From positions 806,001-870,000 of the forward strand of contig NZ_CP066831.1 of NCBI RefSeq assembly GCF_016598615.1: a stretch of 64,000 nucleotides of DNA. The letters run 5' to 3'. The stretch is from Streptomyces liliifuscus (lineage in GTDB: Bacteria > Actinomycetota > Actinomycetes > Streptomycetales > Streptomycetaceae). The notes beneath the pieces are model-generated. The model was not told the DNA's origin and did not search any database. It saw nothing but the letters and a program-made list of their open reading frames with translations. This document shows, piece after piece, positions 24,073-32,940 of this stretch (positions within the stretch are counted from its first letter, which is position 1; the number at the start of each line of letters is the position of its first letter). The position numbers were made by a program, and so were the translations under genes.

Positions 24073-24210
24073 CCCGGCAGACGGCGACAACCGCTCCTGA
24101 ACTCACGCGCGCGGGTGCATTCACCCGCCCCGGACCGAGGCACCCGCGCCTGAGGATCTCCGCCTCGCCGCCCTCACGGCAGCACCCGCCTCACGGACCA
24201 GGACCTCACG

Positions 24211-24747
24211 ATGTCCCAGAACCAGAACATCACCGACGTACTCATGATCGGCGCGACCGGCAGCATCGGACAGCTCGCCGTGCGCGCCGCACAGCGACAG
24301 GGCCTGCACCCCCGGGCACTCGTGCGCGATCCGCGCCGGGCCGAGCAGTTGCTCCCCGGTGTCGAGCTGGTAAAGGGCGACCTCGAGGACCCCGCCTCAC
24401 TGCGGCGGCTCGTCCTGGAGCAGGGCGACACGGCCGACGGCGGGATCGCCCGCGACCAGATCGCCGAGACGCTGGTGCGCAGCCTGCTGACCGACACCGA
24501 ACTGGGCAAGACGTTCGAGCTGATCGCCACCGAAGGAGACGAGCCGTCGGACTGGGCAGAGCTCTTCGGTGCCCTCAAGAGCGACGAGTCCGGCTCTGTG
24601 GACGGCGTGTTGGACCCGGCCGACCTTCCTGTCGAAGCCGAGCCGCGGAAGGGGCTTGCGGATCTCGAAGCCGTCCGTTCAGTTCGCGGAACCAGTGGAA
24701 CCACCGGGATCACCGGGATCACCGGGATCACCGGGATCACCGGATGA
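24211..24747 (+). pseudogene. NmrA-like NAD(P)-binding protein with internal deletion
   Basis: The frame is open for 178 aa. The start is a normal NmrA/atypical SDR: VLMIGATGSIGQLAVRAAQR and KGDLEDPASLRRLV. The sequence then jumps to LEQGDTADGGIARDQIAETL, which belongs to the C-terminal third of intact homologues. Roughly 100 residues, including the substrate pocket, are missing without a frame shift. The end TGITGITGITGITG comes from a 9-bp tandem repeat. It is probably a non-functional remnant, although it is translated in frame into the next gene (ATGA overlap with the flavodoxin start). Confidence 0.7.
24703..24744 (+). repeat. Tandem 9-bp repeat (ACCGGGATC)n
   Basis: Four exact copies of ACCGGGATC (24703-24738) and a partial fifth. 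They encode Thr-Gly-Ile repeats at the end of the deleted NmrA-like gene and run into the flavodoxin start codon (24744). The unit is a multiple of three, so length changes keep the frame. Confidence 0.9.
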
Positions 24748-25460
24748 CAGCCGGCCGAGTCGGCGCCGGGCAGTGCAAACCCGCCGGGCCGGGGCGCCGC
24801 ACGCTCCTTCGTGGCGTGCTTCTGGGAGGAGCCGCCGTCATAACCGGTGTCCAGATCGCCGGCTGTTCCCCGTCGGAGTCGAGCGGGCCGACGCCGGAGT
24901 CCACTGAGCGATCCACCTCGGCCGCCTCGCCGGGGCGGCGGATCCTGCTGGCCTACTTCTCCCGGCCGGGCGAGAACTACTCCTACGGCGGGCGTACGAA
25001 TCTCAAGGTCGGGAACACCGAGGTTCTGGCCGAAATGATCAGCGAGCGCATCGAGTGCGACGTCCACCGCATCGAGGCCGTCGACCCCTACTCCGACGAC
25101 TACGACGAGACGGTGGCGCGCAATGTCCGCGAACAGAACGCCGATGCGCGGCCCCCCATCGTCGATCCGCCGCCCTCGATCGAGCGTTACGACGTGGTGC
25201 TGCTGGGCAGCCCCATCTGGAACGTCAGAGCACCCATGATCATGTCGACCTTCGCCGAGAGGTACGACTTCCGCGGCAAGACGGTCCATCCGCTCACGAC
25301 GTACGCGATGAGCGGACTTGGCACCACCGAGCGGGACTACGCGGCGTCCTGCCCGGGCGCGACCATCGGGGAAGGGCTCGCGGTGCGCGGCGAGGAGGTC
25401 CGGAAGGCCGATGCCCAAGTCGAGTCGTGGCTGCGGCGCGTCGGCGTTCTGCGGGGCTGA
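24744..25460 (+). CDS. Flavodoxin-domain lipoprotein with Tat-like signal
   Basis: 238 aa. N-terminal signal with twin arginines (GRRTLLRGVLLGGAAVITG) followed by lipobox IAGC, so it is probably exported and lipid-anchored. A flavodoxin domain follows (about 65-235): RRILLAYFSRPGENYSYGG, where the FMN phosphate loop should be, VVLLGSPIWNVRAPMIMSTF and HPLTTYAMSGLGTTERDYA. It resembles PF12682-type flavodoxins, which carry FMN. The start overlaps the stop of the NmrA-like remnant (ATGA), and no good Shine-Dalgarno precedes it, so translational coupling is likely. An external electron-transfer role is plausible given the exported molybdo-enzyme encoded next. Confidence 0.82.
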   Translation: MTAGRVGAGQCKPAGPGRRTLLRGVLLGGAAVITGVQIAGCSPSESSGPTPESTERSTSAASPGRRILLAYFSRPGENYSYGGRTNLKVGNTEVLAEMISERIECDVHRIEAVDPYSDDYDETVARNVREQNADARPPIVDPPPSIERYDVVLLGSPIWNVRAPMIMSTFAERYDFRGKTVHPLTTYAMSGLGTTERDYAASCPGATIGEGLAVRGEEVRKADAQVESWLRRVGVLRG

Positions 25461-25517
25461 GCCCCTTCTCCAAACGGCCCAGTCTTACAGTGCCGTGCCC
25501 CGTGGGACAGGTGGGAA

Positions 25518-25574
25518 GAGGGGCCCTCTCACACCCTGGCTCACCGTTCCCTGGCACAACACGGCCTGCCACAC
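25518..25574 (+). promoter_or_regulatory. Conserved promoter block, copy C (toward the molybdenum hydroxylase operon)
   Basis: Starts GAGGGGCCCTCTCACACCCT, has the central CACCGTTCCCTGGCAC and ends ACGGCCTGCCACAC. It lies 122 bp before the ATG of the iron-sulfur subunit gene. No regulator gene adjoins it, so control would have to be in trans. The rest of 25461-25695 holds no gene. Confidence 0.6.
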
Positions 25575-25695
25575 GGCCAGTTGTCCCGCCAGGCTGGGCA
25601 GAAGCCGAAATGCCATGAGGGGCAACGGTGAACCTCCGTCCTGGGCTCACACCGATCAGCGAGTCCCCCACCTTCCTCGTGTCGAGAGAGTGAGC

Positions 25696-26340
25696 ATGTC
25701 TACCGAAACCTCCGAGTCAGCCACGTCTCCCCCCACCCGGCCGCCGGCCGCACCCTCGCGTCGTACCTTCATCGCAACGACGTCCGCGGCCGGCGGTGTC
25801 ATCGCGACGGGCGGTCTGGTCGCGGCGCCGTCCGCTCTCGGCGCCGAGGAAGCGGTCGCCGCCGAGGCGCCGGTCCCCAGCAGTCGCGTCTCGTTGACGG
25901 TCAACGGCCGGCGGCACACCGTCACTGTCGACAACCGGACCTCGCTCCTCGACCTGCTGCGCGAACACCTCGGTCTGACCGGTTCCAAGAAGGGCTGCAA
26001 CGCCGGTGCCTGCGGGGCCTGCACGGTCCTGGTCGACGGACGCCGCGTCAACTCCTGCCTCACCCTGGCGGTGCGCCTGGACGGCGCCGAGGTCACCACC
26101 GTCGAGGGCCTGGCCAGGGGCGATCAACTGCACCCGCTGCAGCAGGCGTTCATCGACCAGGACGCGTTCCAGTGCGGCTACTGCACACCGGGCCAGATCG
26201 TGTCCGGTGTCGGCTGCATGCAGGAGGGCCACACTGGCTCCGGTGAGGAGATCCGGGAGTGGATGAGCGGCAACATCTGCCGCTGCGGGTGTTACGTGAA
26301 GATCGTGCGCGCGGTCGAGCAAGCCTCGGGCCGGAAGTGA
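25696..26340 (+). CDS. Aldehyde oxidase/xanthine dehydrogenase family [2Fe-2S] subunit, Tat-exported (PaoA-like)
   Basis: 214 aa. Tat signal near residues 20-50 (SRRTFIATTSAAGG, then a hydrophobic stretch). The mature part has the plant-type [2Fe-2S] motif GCNAGACGACTVLVDG (about 97-112) with another Cys in VNSCLT. The second cluster motif is QCGYCTPGQIV (about 158-168) with NICRCGCY (about 195-202). This matches PaoA/YagT, the periplasmic aldehyde oxidoreductase iron-sulfur subunit. It carries the export signal for the whole complex. It is the first gene of a three-gene operon with the FAD and molybdenum subunits. Confidence 0.92.
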   Translation: MSTETSESATSPPTRPPAAPSRRTFIATTSAAGGVIATGGLVAAPSALGAEEAVAAEAPVPSSRVSLTVNGRRHTVTVDNRTSLLDLLREHLGLTGSKKGCNAGACGACTVLVDGRRVNSCLTLAVRLDGAEVTTVEGLARGDQLHPLQQAFIDQDAFQCGYCTPGQIVSGVGCMQEGHTGSGEEIREWMSGNICRCGCYVKIVRAVEQASGRK

Positions 26341-26346
26341 GTGGCG

Positions 26347-27327
26347 ATGTATCCCTTCTCCTTCACCAAGGCACCCAGCACGCGTGAAGCCCTCGAAGCC
26401 GGTCGGCGTGGCGGCCGTTACATCGCCGGCGGGACCACCCTGGTCGACCTGATGCGCGAGACCGTCGAACGCCCCGAGACCCTCGTCGACATCAGCGGTC
26501 TGCCGTTGGACGAGATAACCGTCACCGAGCGTGGCGGGCTGCGCATCGGCGCGCTGGTGACCATGAGCGAGGCCGCCGCCCACCGCAAGGTGCGCACCAC
26601 GTATCCGGTCGTCTCGCAGGCGCTGGAGCTGAGCGCCTCCGCCCAGCTGCGCAACATGGCGACCATCGGCGGCAACATCATGCAGCGCACCCGCTGCACG
26701 TACTTCCGTGACGTGACGGCCGCCTGCAACAAGCGCGAGCCCGGCTCCGGTTGTGCCGCGCGGGAGGGGTACAACCGCACCCACGCGATCCTGGGTACCT
26801 CCGAGGACTGCGTGGCCACCCACCCCTCCGACGCGGCCGTCGCCTTCGCCGCCCTGGAGGCACGGGTGCACCTGCTCGGCCCGGGCGGGGAGCGCGCCGT
26901 CCCCTTCGCCGAATTCCTGCTGCGGCCCGGCCGTACCCCGAACCGCGAACAGGCCCTCACCAAGGGTGAGTTGATCACCGCCGTGGAAATCCCGGCCTAC
27001 CCGCGCCCGCTGAAGTCCGGCTACCTGAAGGTCCGGGACCGGCAGTCGTACGAGTTCGCCCTCACCTCCGCCGCCGTCGCCCTGCACATCCGCGGCGGCG
27101 TGATCCGCGAGGCGAAGGTGGCCGCCGGCGGCGTGGGGACGGTGCCGTGGAAGCTGCCCGCAGTCGAGCGCGCCCTCATCGGCGAACGCCCCTCGGAACG
27201 GCTCTGGGCCCGGGCGGCCGCGTCGGCCGCGGACGGGGCCCGGCCGTTGAAGCACAACCGGTTCAAGGTCGAGCTGCTCCAGCGGACGGTCGAACGCCAG
27301 CTGCGCATCGTAGGAGACAACGCATGA
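26347..27327 (+). CDS. FAD-binding subunit of the molybdenum hydroxylase (PaoB-like)
   Basis: 326 aa. CODH medium-subunit-type FAD protein: YIAGGTTLVDLMRE and ATIGGNIMQRTRC bind FAD. The PaoB-type insert with cysteines is present (CTYF, ACNKR, SGCAAREGYNRTHA, EDCVATHPSD), expected to hold a [4Fe-4S] cluster. The C-terminal CO_deh_flav_C domain follows. ATG 26347 is chosen over GTG 26341, which begins directly after the previous stop. No signal peptide is present; it is presumably co-exported with the Tat-tagged subunit. The ATGA overlap with the next start indicates coupling. Confidence 0.9.
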   Translation: MYPFSFTKAPSTREALEAGRRGGRYIAGGTTLVDLMRETVERPETLVDISGLPLDEITVTERGGLRIGALVTMSEAAAHRKVRTTYPVVSQALELSASAQLRNMATIGGNIMQRTRCTYFRDVTAACNKREPGSGCAAREGYNRTHAILGTSEDCVATHPSDAAVAFAALEARVHLLGPGGERAVPFAEFLLRPGRTPNREQALTKGELITAVEIPAYPRPLKSGYLKVRDRQSYEFALTSAAVALHIRGGVIREAKVAAGGVGTVPWKLPAVERALIGERPSERLWARAAASAADGARPLKHNRFKVELLQRTVERQLRIVGDNA

Positions 27328-29519
27328 GCCCCCAGCCGCAGGCCGCTGTCGGCGCACCGCTGTCCCGGGTGGACGGGCGCCTCAAGGTGACGGGGCAGGC
27401 GAGGTACGCCGCCGACCACGAACCCGACGGTGTGGTGCACGCCGTCGTGGTCGACAGCAGTATCGGCAAGGGCCGGATCACCGGCATCGACACCCGCGCC
27501 GCTCTCGCCCATCCCGGCGTCCTGAAGGTGATCCACCACCGCAACGCCCCCAAGCTGCCGTACGGGCCCAATCCTGGATCGCTCAACCTTCCGGGTGAGC
27601 GGCTGCGCGTCTTCCAGGACGACCGCGTCCGCTTCCACGGCCAGCCGGTCGCCGTTGTCGTGGCCACCACACTGGAGGCCGCCCAGCACGCGGCAAGCCT
27701 GGTGAAGCTCGACTACGACAGCGAGGAGTCCACCACCGACCTGACGGATGCTCCGGCGGCGGGCGAGCCCAGGACCTACGCGCGCGGTGACGCGGAGGCG
27801 GCCCTGCAAGCCTCCCCCGTACGGCTGGAGATGACGTACCGTCCCGCCCGCAACCACCACAACGCGATGGAGCTCCACGCCACCGTCGCCCAGTGGGACG
27901 GCGAGCGGCTGACGCTCTGGGACAAGACCCAGTGGGTGCAGAGCCCGCGGGACGAGCTCGCCGCCAACTTCGGCATCCCGGCGGAGAACATCCGTGTCAT
28001 CTCGCCGTTCGTCGGCGGCGCGTTCGGCAACGCCGCGCGGGCCTGGCCGCACATCACCATCGCGGCCCTCGCCGCACGCGAGGCGGGCCGACCGGTCAAG
28101 CTCGTACTGACACGCAGGCAGCTCTACTCCGGCGTGGGCTACCGTCCGGCGTACGAGTACAAGGTGCGCCTGGGCAGCGACCGCCGCGGACAGCTGACGG
28201 CGATGACCCACGAGCTGCGCGCCGAGACGTCCAGCTACGAGACGTTCGCCGAGCGCGGGGTCGTCTCCCCGGGGCAGATGCTCTACACCACGCCCAACGT
28301 CGCCCAGACGCACCGAACGGTGCCGCTGGATGTGAACACCCCGACCCCGATGCGCGGGCCGGGCTACTCCACCGCCGCCTTCCCCATCGAGAGCGCGATG
28401 GACGAACTCGCCCACGAACTGGGCATCGACCCGATCGAGCTGCGGCGGCGCAACGAACCCGAGAACGACCAGTCAAGCGGGCGGCCGTTCTCCACCCGAC
28501 GGCTGCGCGAGTGCTACACCGTCGGCGCCCGCGAGTTCGGCTGGAACCGCCGCAACCCCCGGCCGCGTTCCACCCGCGACGGCGACTGGCTGATCGGCAC
28601 AGGCATGGCGACCGCGCTCTACGACACCCTGCGGGCCCCCGGCCAGGCCGGCGTGCGGCTGGACGCCGACGGCACCGCCCTGGTCGAGTCCTCGACCAGC
28701 GACATGGGGCCGGGCACATACACCTCCATGACGCAGGTCGCCGCCGACGCCCTCGGCCTGGCGGTCCGCAACGTGACCTTCCGGCTCGGCGACACGAACA
28801 TGCCCACGGCCCCGCTCCACGGCGGTTCGCTGACCATGGCCAGCGTCGGATCCACCGTCCAGGACGGCTGCGACAAACTGCGCCAGCAGGCGATCGAACT
28901 CGCCGTCGGGGACGAGGACTCACCGCTGTACGGAATCGACGCCGACGACATCGTCGTACGGGGCGGCCGACTGCACGTGAGCGACAACCCCGCGCGCGGG
29001 GAGACCTACCGCCAGCTCCTCACCCGCAACAACCGCACGCACCTCGAAGCGGTCGGGTCCTGGATTCCGGGACAGTCCCGGTCCTCGATGTACGCCTACG
29101 GCGCGGTGTTCGCCGAGGTCGCCGTCGACGCCCGCCTCGGTCTGGTCCGGGTGCGGCGGATGCTCGGCGTCTTCGACGCGGGCCGCATCATCAGCCCCAA
29201 GCTCGCCGACAGCCAGGCCATCGGCGCCATGACCGGGGGCATCGGCATGGCACTCCTCGAACACACCGTCACCGACCACCGCGACGGCCGGATCGTCAAC
29301 GCCAACCTGGCCGACTATCTGGTCCCGGTCAACGCCGACGTCCCCGAACTCAAGGCGATCTACGTCGACGGCCGGGACGACGAGGCAGACCCCCTCGGCG
29401 TCAAGGGCCTCGGCGAGGTCGTCCTGGTGGGCGTGGCACCCGCCATCGCCAACGCCGTCTTCCATGCCACCGGCCGACGGGTACGCGATCTGCCCATCAC
29501 CGCCGAGTCGCTGCTCTGA
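27324..29519 (+). CDS. Molybdopterin cofactor-binding subunit of the hydroxylase (PaoC-like)
   Basis: 731 aa. Aldehyde oxidase/xanthine dehydrogenase large subunit: an N-terminal a/b hammerhead domain (GRLKVTGQARYAADHEPDG), then cofactor motifs SPFVGGAFGN (about 229-238), MRGPGYSTAAFPIESAMDEL (about 343-362) and the C-terminal catalytic Glu in GLGEVV (about 694-699). It hydroxylates an aldehyde or heterocycle using water as the oxygen source. No signal peptide is present. It overlaps the FAD subunit gene by 4 bp. No PaoD/XdhC-type maturation gene is in view, so cofactor sulfuration must be supplied elsewhere. Confidence 0.93.
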   Translation: MSPQPQAAVGAPLSRVDGRLKVTGQARYAADHEPDGVVHAVVVDSSIGKGRITGIDTRAALAHPGVLKVIHHRNAPKLPYGPNPGSLNLPGERLRVFQDDRVRFHGQPVAVVVATTLEAAQHAASLVKLDYDSEESTTDLTDAPAAGEPRTYARGDAEAALQASPVRLEMTYRPARNHHNAMELHATVAQWDGERLTLWDKTQWVQSPRDELAANFGIPAENIRVISPFVGGAFGNAARAWPHITIAALAAREAGRPVKLVLTRRQLYSGVGYRPAYEYKVRLGSDRRGQLTAMTHELRAETSSYETFAERGVVSPGQMLYTTPNVAQTHRTVPLDVNTPTPMRGPGYSTAAFPIESAMDELAHELGIDPIELRRRNEPENDQSSGRPFSTRRLRECYTVGAREFGWNRRNPRPRSTRDGDWLIGTGMATALYDTLRAPGQAGVRLDADGTALVESSTSDMGPGTYTSMTQVAADALGLAVRNVTFRLGDTNMPTAPLHGGSLTMASVGSTVQDGCDKLRQQAIELAVGDEDSPLYGIDADDIVVRGGRLHVSDNPARGETYRQLLTRNNRTHLEAVGSWIPGQSRSSMYAYGAVFAEVAVDARLGLVRVRRMLGVFDAGRIISPKLADSQAIGAMTGGIGMALLEHTVTDHRDGRIVNANLADYLVPVNADVPELKAIYVDGRDDEADPLGVKGLGEVVLVGVAPAIANAVFHATGRRVRDLPITAESLL

Positions 29520-29520
29520 G

Positions 29521-29566
29521 CCATGCCGCGGGCAGCGGTGCACACCTACCGCTGCCCGCGGCATGG
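29521..29566. terminator. Strong bidirectional hairpin after the molybdenum hydroxylase operon
   Basis: CCATGCCGCGGGCAGCGGT (29521-29539) pairs perfectly with its reverse complement at 29548-29566 across an 8-nt loop. The 19-bp stem begins 2 nt after the stop and separates the convergent operon and rhamnosidase gene. Confidence 0.85.
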
Positions 29567-29653
29567 AGCCCCCTGTTCCTTCCTGGAGACCCACCTTCAT
29601 CTTCGGCGCCGTCGACTTCGCGGACGCATCGCTCACCTCTTCGGTACTGCCGA

Positions 29654-32600
29654 TCAGCGGAGCTTGGCGGTGATGCGGTATCGGCCGGACAGCAACCGGC
29701 AGACGTAGAGGCCATCGGTCTGGGCGATGAAGCGCGCCCCCTCCGCTCTTGCCAGCGGGGTGCGTCCTTCGCGGACGGAATCGGCCGACGCCGCCGGAAG
29801 TCGCAGTGTCGCCTCGCTGTTCGCGGGCACCACCACGTCGTACACGATGTCCCTGCCTCTGTCCTCCAGCTTCCACGCGCTCCTGATCTCGCCGTACGGC
29901 GATTCGTGCGAGGCCGAAACCTGTGTGATGCCGCCCGTGGGATCGATGTGGGGTTGCAGCAGGAAGTGCTTGAACCCGGGGCTTTCCGGGTCGCGGGCGA
30001 TGCCTGCCATGTACGCGTACATCCACTCCATGATCGCGCCGTAGGCGTAGTGGTTGAAGGAGTTCATGCTGACGGGGCCGAACCCGTCCTCCGTGGAGTA
30101 GGAGTTCCAGCGCTCCCAGACCGTGGTGGCACCGTTCTTCGCCGAGTACAGCCAGGACGGCAGTGCGTCCTGGTGCAGCAGCTTGTACGCCAGGTCCGCG
30201 CGGCCCTCGTCGGTGAGGACGGGGGCGAGGACGTTGACGCCGAGGAAGCCGACGGACAGCGTGTTCTCGGCGTACCTGACTCGGCTGCTGTTCGGGTGCG
30301 CGGCCTTGTAGGCCTCGTCGTTGCCGATGTTGTCCGCCAACAACCCTACGAGGACGCGACGTTGGGCCTGCGTCTCGTAGAAGCCGAGCTTGAGGACCCA
30401 CAGCAGCGCGCTCTGGCTGTTGTCCTCCGTCTTCTGGTTGGGGTCGGCGCCCGGTTCGATCGGGGAGGCCTCACCGAGGCTGGACCTGACCGTGACCGTG
30501 CCGCCCCCGGTGCTCAGATACTTGGCGATGAAGGCCTGCTTGATGCGCCCGAAGAGCCGGTCGTACGCCTTTCCCTCCTCCGGCCTGCCGATCGCGCTGG
30601 CCATCCGAGCCATCAGCCGGGTGCTGTAGCCGTAGTAGATGTCGCTCATCATCTGGGCGCTGGTCTTCTGCGGCGCCAGCCAGTCGCCGGTGAGGGAGCC
30701 CTGTCCGGCGTAGGTGTCGCCCGTCTGCTGCCGGATCCAGTCCAGGTAGCGGGTCATGGCGGGCCAGTTGTCCTTGACGACGGTCGCGTCGCCGGTCATC
30801 TGCCAGACGGTCCACGGCACGATGACGCCGGCGTCCGCCCAACCGCTGCCACCGCCTGGGAAGTTGTAGCGTCCGCCGGGTGCGACCCCGGTGAACTGTG
30901 CCTTGTCCTCACCGTAGATGACGGCGGAGTCGACGACGGTTTCCTGGAAGTGGCTGAGGAACACCCCGGCGTCGACGTTGTAGAGGCCGGTGGTGGCGAA
31001 GACCTGGGTGTCGCCCGTCCAGCCGAGGCGTTCGTCGCGCTGCGGGCAGTCGGTGGGCACCCAGAGGTAGTTTCCGCGCTGACCCCACCGAATGTTGCTC
31101 GCGAGCCGGTTGATGTCGGGGTCGTTGGTGGTGACGGTGCCGATCTCGCGGATCGCGGACGTGGCGACCTTCCCGGTCAGGCCGGTGACCGTGACGGTGT
31201 CCGTCGCGGTGACGGACACGTAGCGGAAGCCGTAGAAGGTCAGGGAGTCCTGGTGGGTCTCTCCGTTCCGGTCGCCCTTGAGGATGTACGTGCTGGTGGC
31301 CTTGGCACTGCGGAGGTTGGCCCGGTAGACGGAGCCCTCGGGGCCGTCCGCGCCGGCACTGTCGTCGTTGAGCATCTCGCCGAACCTGAACTCGACCCGG
31401 GCTCCGGCCGGTCCGCGCAGTCGGTAGCGGGCCACGCCGACCATGTTCTGGCCCATGTCGAAGACGACGGTTTCGCCACTGCCGATTGTCACGGACGCGT
31501 TGGCCGCCTTCGCGGGATCGGTCACCGTCCGGGCCGGGTCCACGACGATGCGTCCCTTGCCGTTGGGGCTCCCGTCCTGTCCGGTCACCCCCGTGGCGAC
31601 GGTGATCGACTCCGGACGGCGATCCCACTTCGGCATCAGGCGGGCGGTCTCGCCCGGGTAGGCGAGGAGTTGCACGTCGGGATACTTGTCGTCGAACGCG
31701 ACACGTTCCACGTCCGACCAGGCGGAGTCGTCGAACCCGTGCGCCGTCCAGCCCGGGAGTTCCATCCGGGCGTCGTAGGTCTGGCCGTCGTAGATGTCAT
31801 CCGCCCTGTACGGGCCGCTGTCCGTGGCCTTCCAGCCGCCGTCCGGCTCGGTGACGACCGTCTGGGCCGTCCCGTCGGTGTACCGGATCAACAGCTTGGC
31901 CTTGACGGCCAGGACGTTGCCGTCCTGCGAGTAGTACGTACTGCCGTCGGATATCCGGCCGTTGTACCAGCCGTTGCCCAGGACGACCGCGAGGGTGACG
32001 TCCGACTCCCTCGTCACGAGGTCCGTGACGTCGTAGGTCAGGTAGTTGAGACGCGCGTCGTAGTTCGTCCAGCCCGGGGGCAGCAGTTCGGTCGTCGTGC
32101 CGCCGTCCTGCGGCACGGTCAGACGGCGTCCGTTGACACAGGCCTCGTAGACGCCAAGAGCCGAGACGTACAGTCGCGCCTCGCGAACCCGCGGTAGATT
32201 CCTTCCGGAGCCAGCGTCCTTGAGCTCCACCTCCTTCCGCAGCATCGGCGCGCCTGCCGAGTTGGGGGTCTTGCCCTTCATCCCGATCCACTGGGCGCCC
32301 TCCCATCCACGAACGCCGTCGGTGCTCATCAGTCCGGTCTCGAAGAACGCGGGGGACGCCGTTCCCACCGGGCGGCCTTCGGCGTCCCATACGGTGACGG
32401 TCCAGTGATAGCGGGTCGAGGCGCGCAGCGGTTTGCCCGCGTAGCGCACGGCCACGGAATCGGCGGAGCGGACACGGCCGCTGTCCCAGACGTCCGCGCG
32501 GGCGACGGTCAGCTTGTCCGGTGAACTCGCCACGAGGATCTGGTACGCCCCCTGGCTCCGGCCACGGGCGGACGACCGCATGCGCCAGCCGAAGCGCGGG

Positions 32601-32848
32601 CGATCGGCGTCCACGCCCAGAGGATCCCTGCGGTGCTCCGCGGTCAGCCCCGTCACCGTGTCGGCTTCTCCGGGGGCCGCTGCCGCCGCATTCGTTCCGC
32701 CTCCCACGGCGCCCACCACTACAGGCACGGCGCCGGCGGTCGCGGCGAGCACGGTTCGACGACGAACTCCGCTCCTGTCTCCACGAAGAGGGACACCCTC
32801 GTTGACATCGCGGTCGGCGCCGTCTCCACTGCGCGCTTCATGGTGCAC
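29654..32848 (-). CDS. GH78 alpha-L-rhamnosidase, Tat-exported
   Basis: 1064 aa. Tat-type signal GVRRRTVLAATAGAVPVVVG then AAAAAPGEA, so it is secreted. Domains follow the GH78 order: N-terminal beta domains (TVTGLTAEHRRDPLGVDADR, a family hallmark, and PGWTNYDARLNYLTYDV), then the (alpha/alpha)6 catalytic domain and a C-terminal beta-sandwich. The catalytic acid region DCPQRDERLGWTGD is canonical. It releases L-rhamnose from glycosides or polysaccharide. GTG 32848 has AAAGG 7 nt upstream; GTG 32875 is an alternative. Together with the next genes it forms a rhamnoside-use locus. Confidence 0.9.
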   Translation of the reverse strand: MHHEARSGDGADRDVNEGVPLRGDRSGVRRRTVLAATAGAVPVVVGAVGGGTNAAAAAPGEADTVTGLTAEHRRDPLGVDADRPRFGWRMRSSARGRSQGAYQILVASSPDKLTVARADVWDSGRVRSADSVAVRYAGKPLRASTRYHWTVTVWDAEGRPVGTASPAFFETGLMSTDGVRGWEGAQWIGMKGKTPNSAGAPMLRKEVELKDAGSGRNLPRVREARLYVSALGVYEACVNGRRLTVPQDGGTTTELLPPGWTNYDARLNYLTYDVTDLVTRESDVTLAVVLGNGWYNGRISDGSTYYSQDGNVLAVKAKLLIRYTDGTAQTVVTEPDGGWKATDSGPYRADDIYDGQTYDARMELPGWTAHGFDDSAWSDVERVAFDDKYPDVQLLAYPGETARLMPKWDRRPESITVATGVTGQDGSPNGKGRIVVDPARTVTDPAKAANASVTIGSGETVVFDMGQNMVGVARYRLRGPAGARVEFRFGEMLNDDSAGADGPEGSVYRANLRSAKATSTYILKGDRNGETHQDSLTFYGFRYVSVTATDTVTVTGLTGKVATSAIREIGTVTTNDPDINRLASNIRWGQRGNYLWVPTDCPQRDERLGWTGDTQVFATTGLYNVDAGVFLSHFQETVVDSAVIYGEDKAQFTGVAPGGRYNFPGGGSGWADAGVIVPWTVWQMTGDATVVKDNWPAMTRYLDWIRQQTGDTYAGQGSLTGDWLAPQKTSAQMMSDIYYGYSTRLMARMASAIGRPEEGKAYDRLFGRIKQAFIAKYLSTGGGTVTVRSSLGEASPIEPGADPNQKTEDNSQSALLWVLKLGFYETQAQRRVLVGLLADNIGNDEAYKAAHPNSSRVRYAENTLSVGFLGVNVLAPVLTDEGRADLAYKLLHQDALPSWLYSAKNGATTVWERWNSYSTEDGFGPVSMNSFNHYAYGAIMEWMYAYMAGIARDPESPGFKHFLLQPHIDPTGGITQVSASHESPYGEIRSAWKLEDRGRDIVYDVVVPANSEATLRLPAASADSVREGRTPLARAEGARFIAQTDGLYVCRLLSGRYRITAKLR

Positions 32849-32940
32849 CCATCTGCCTTTCGGTTGTGCGGCCACAGGTGAACGGCCGCTCGGGCATGGA
32901 CGGTTCGCTGAAAATCTCTTGGAGCCACGGAGCCACGGAG

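Noticed and set aside
27893..32197. A 1434-codon plus-strand open frame across the molybdenum subunit and the rhamnosidase
   Set aside because: It crosses the strong terminator and is antisense or out of frame to two clear genes; a product of high GC content.
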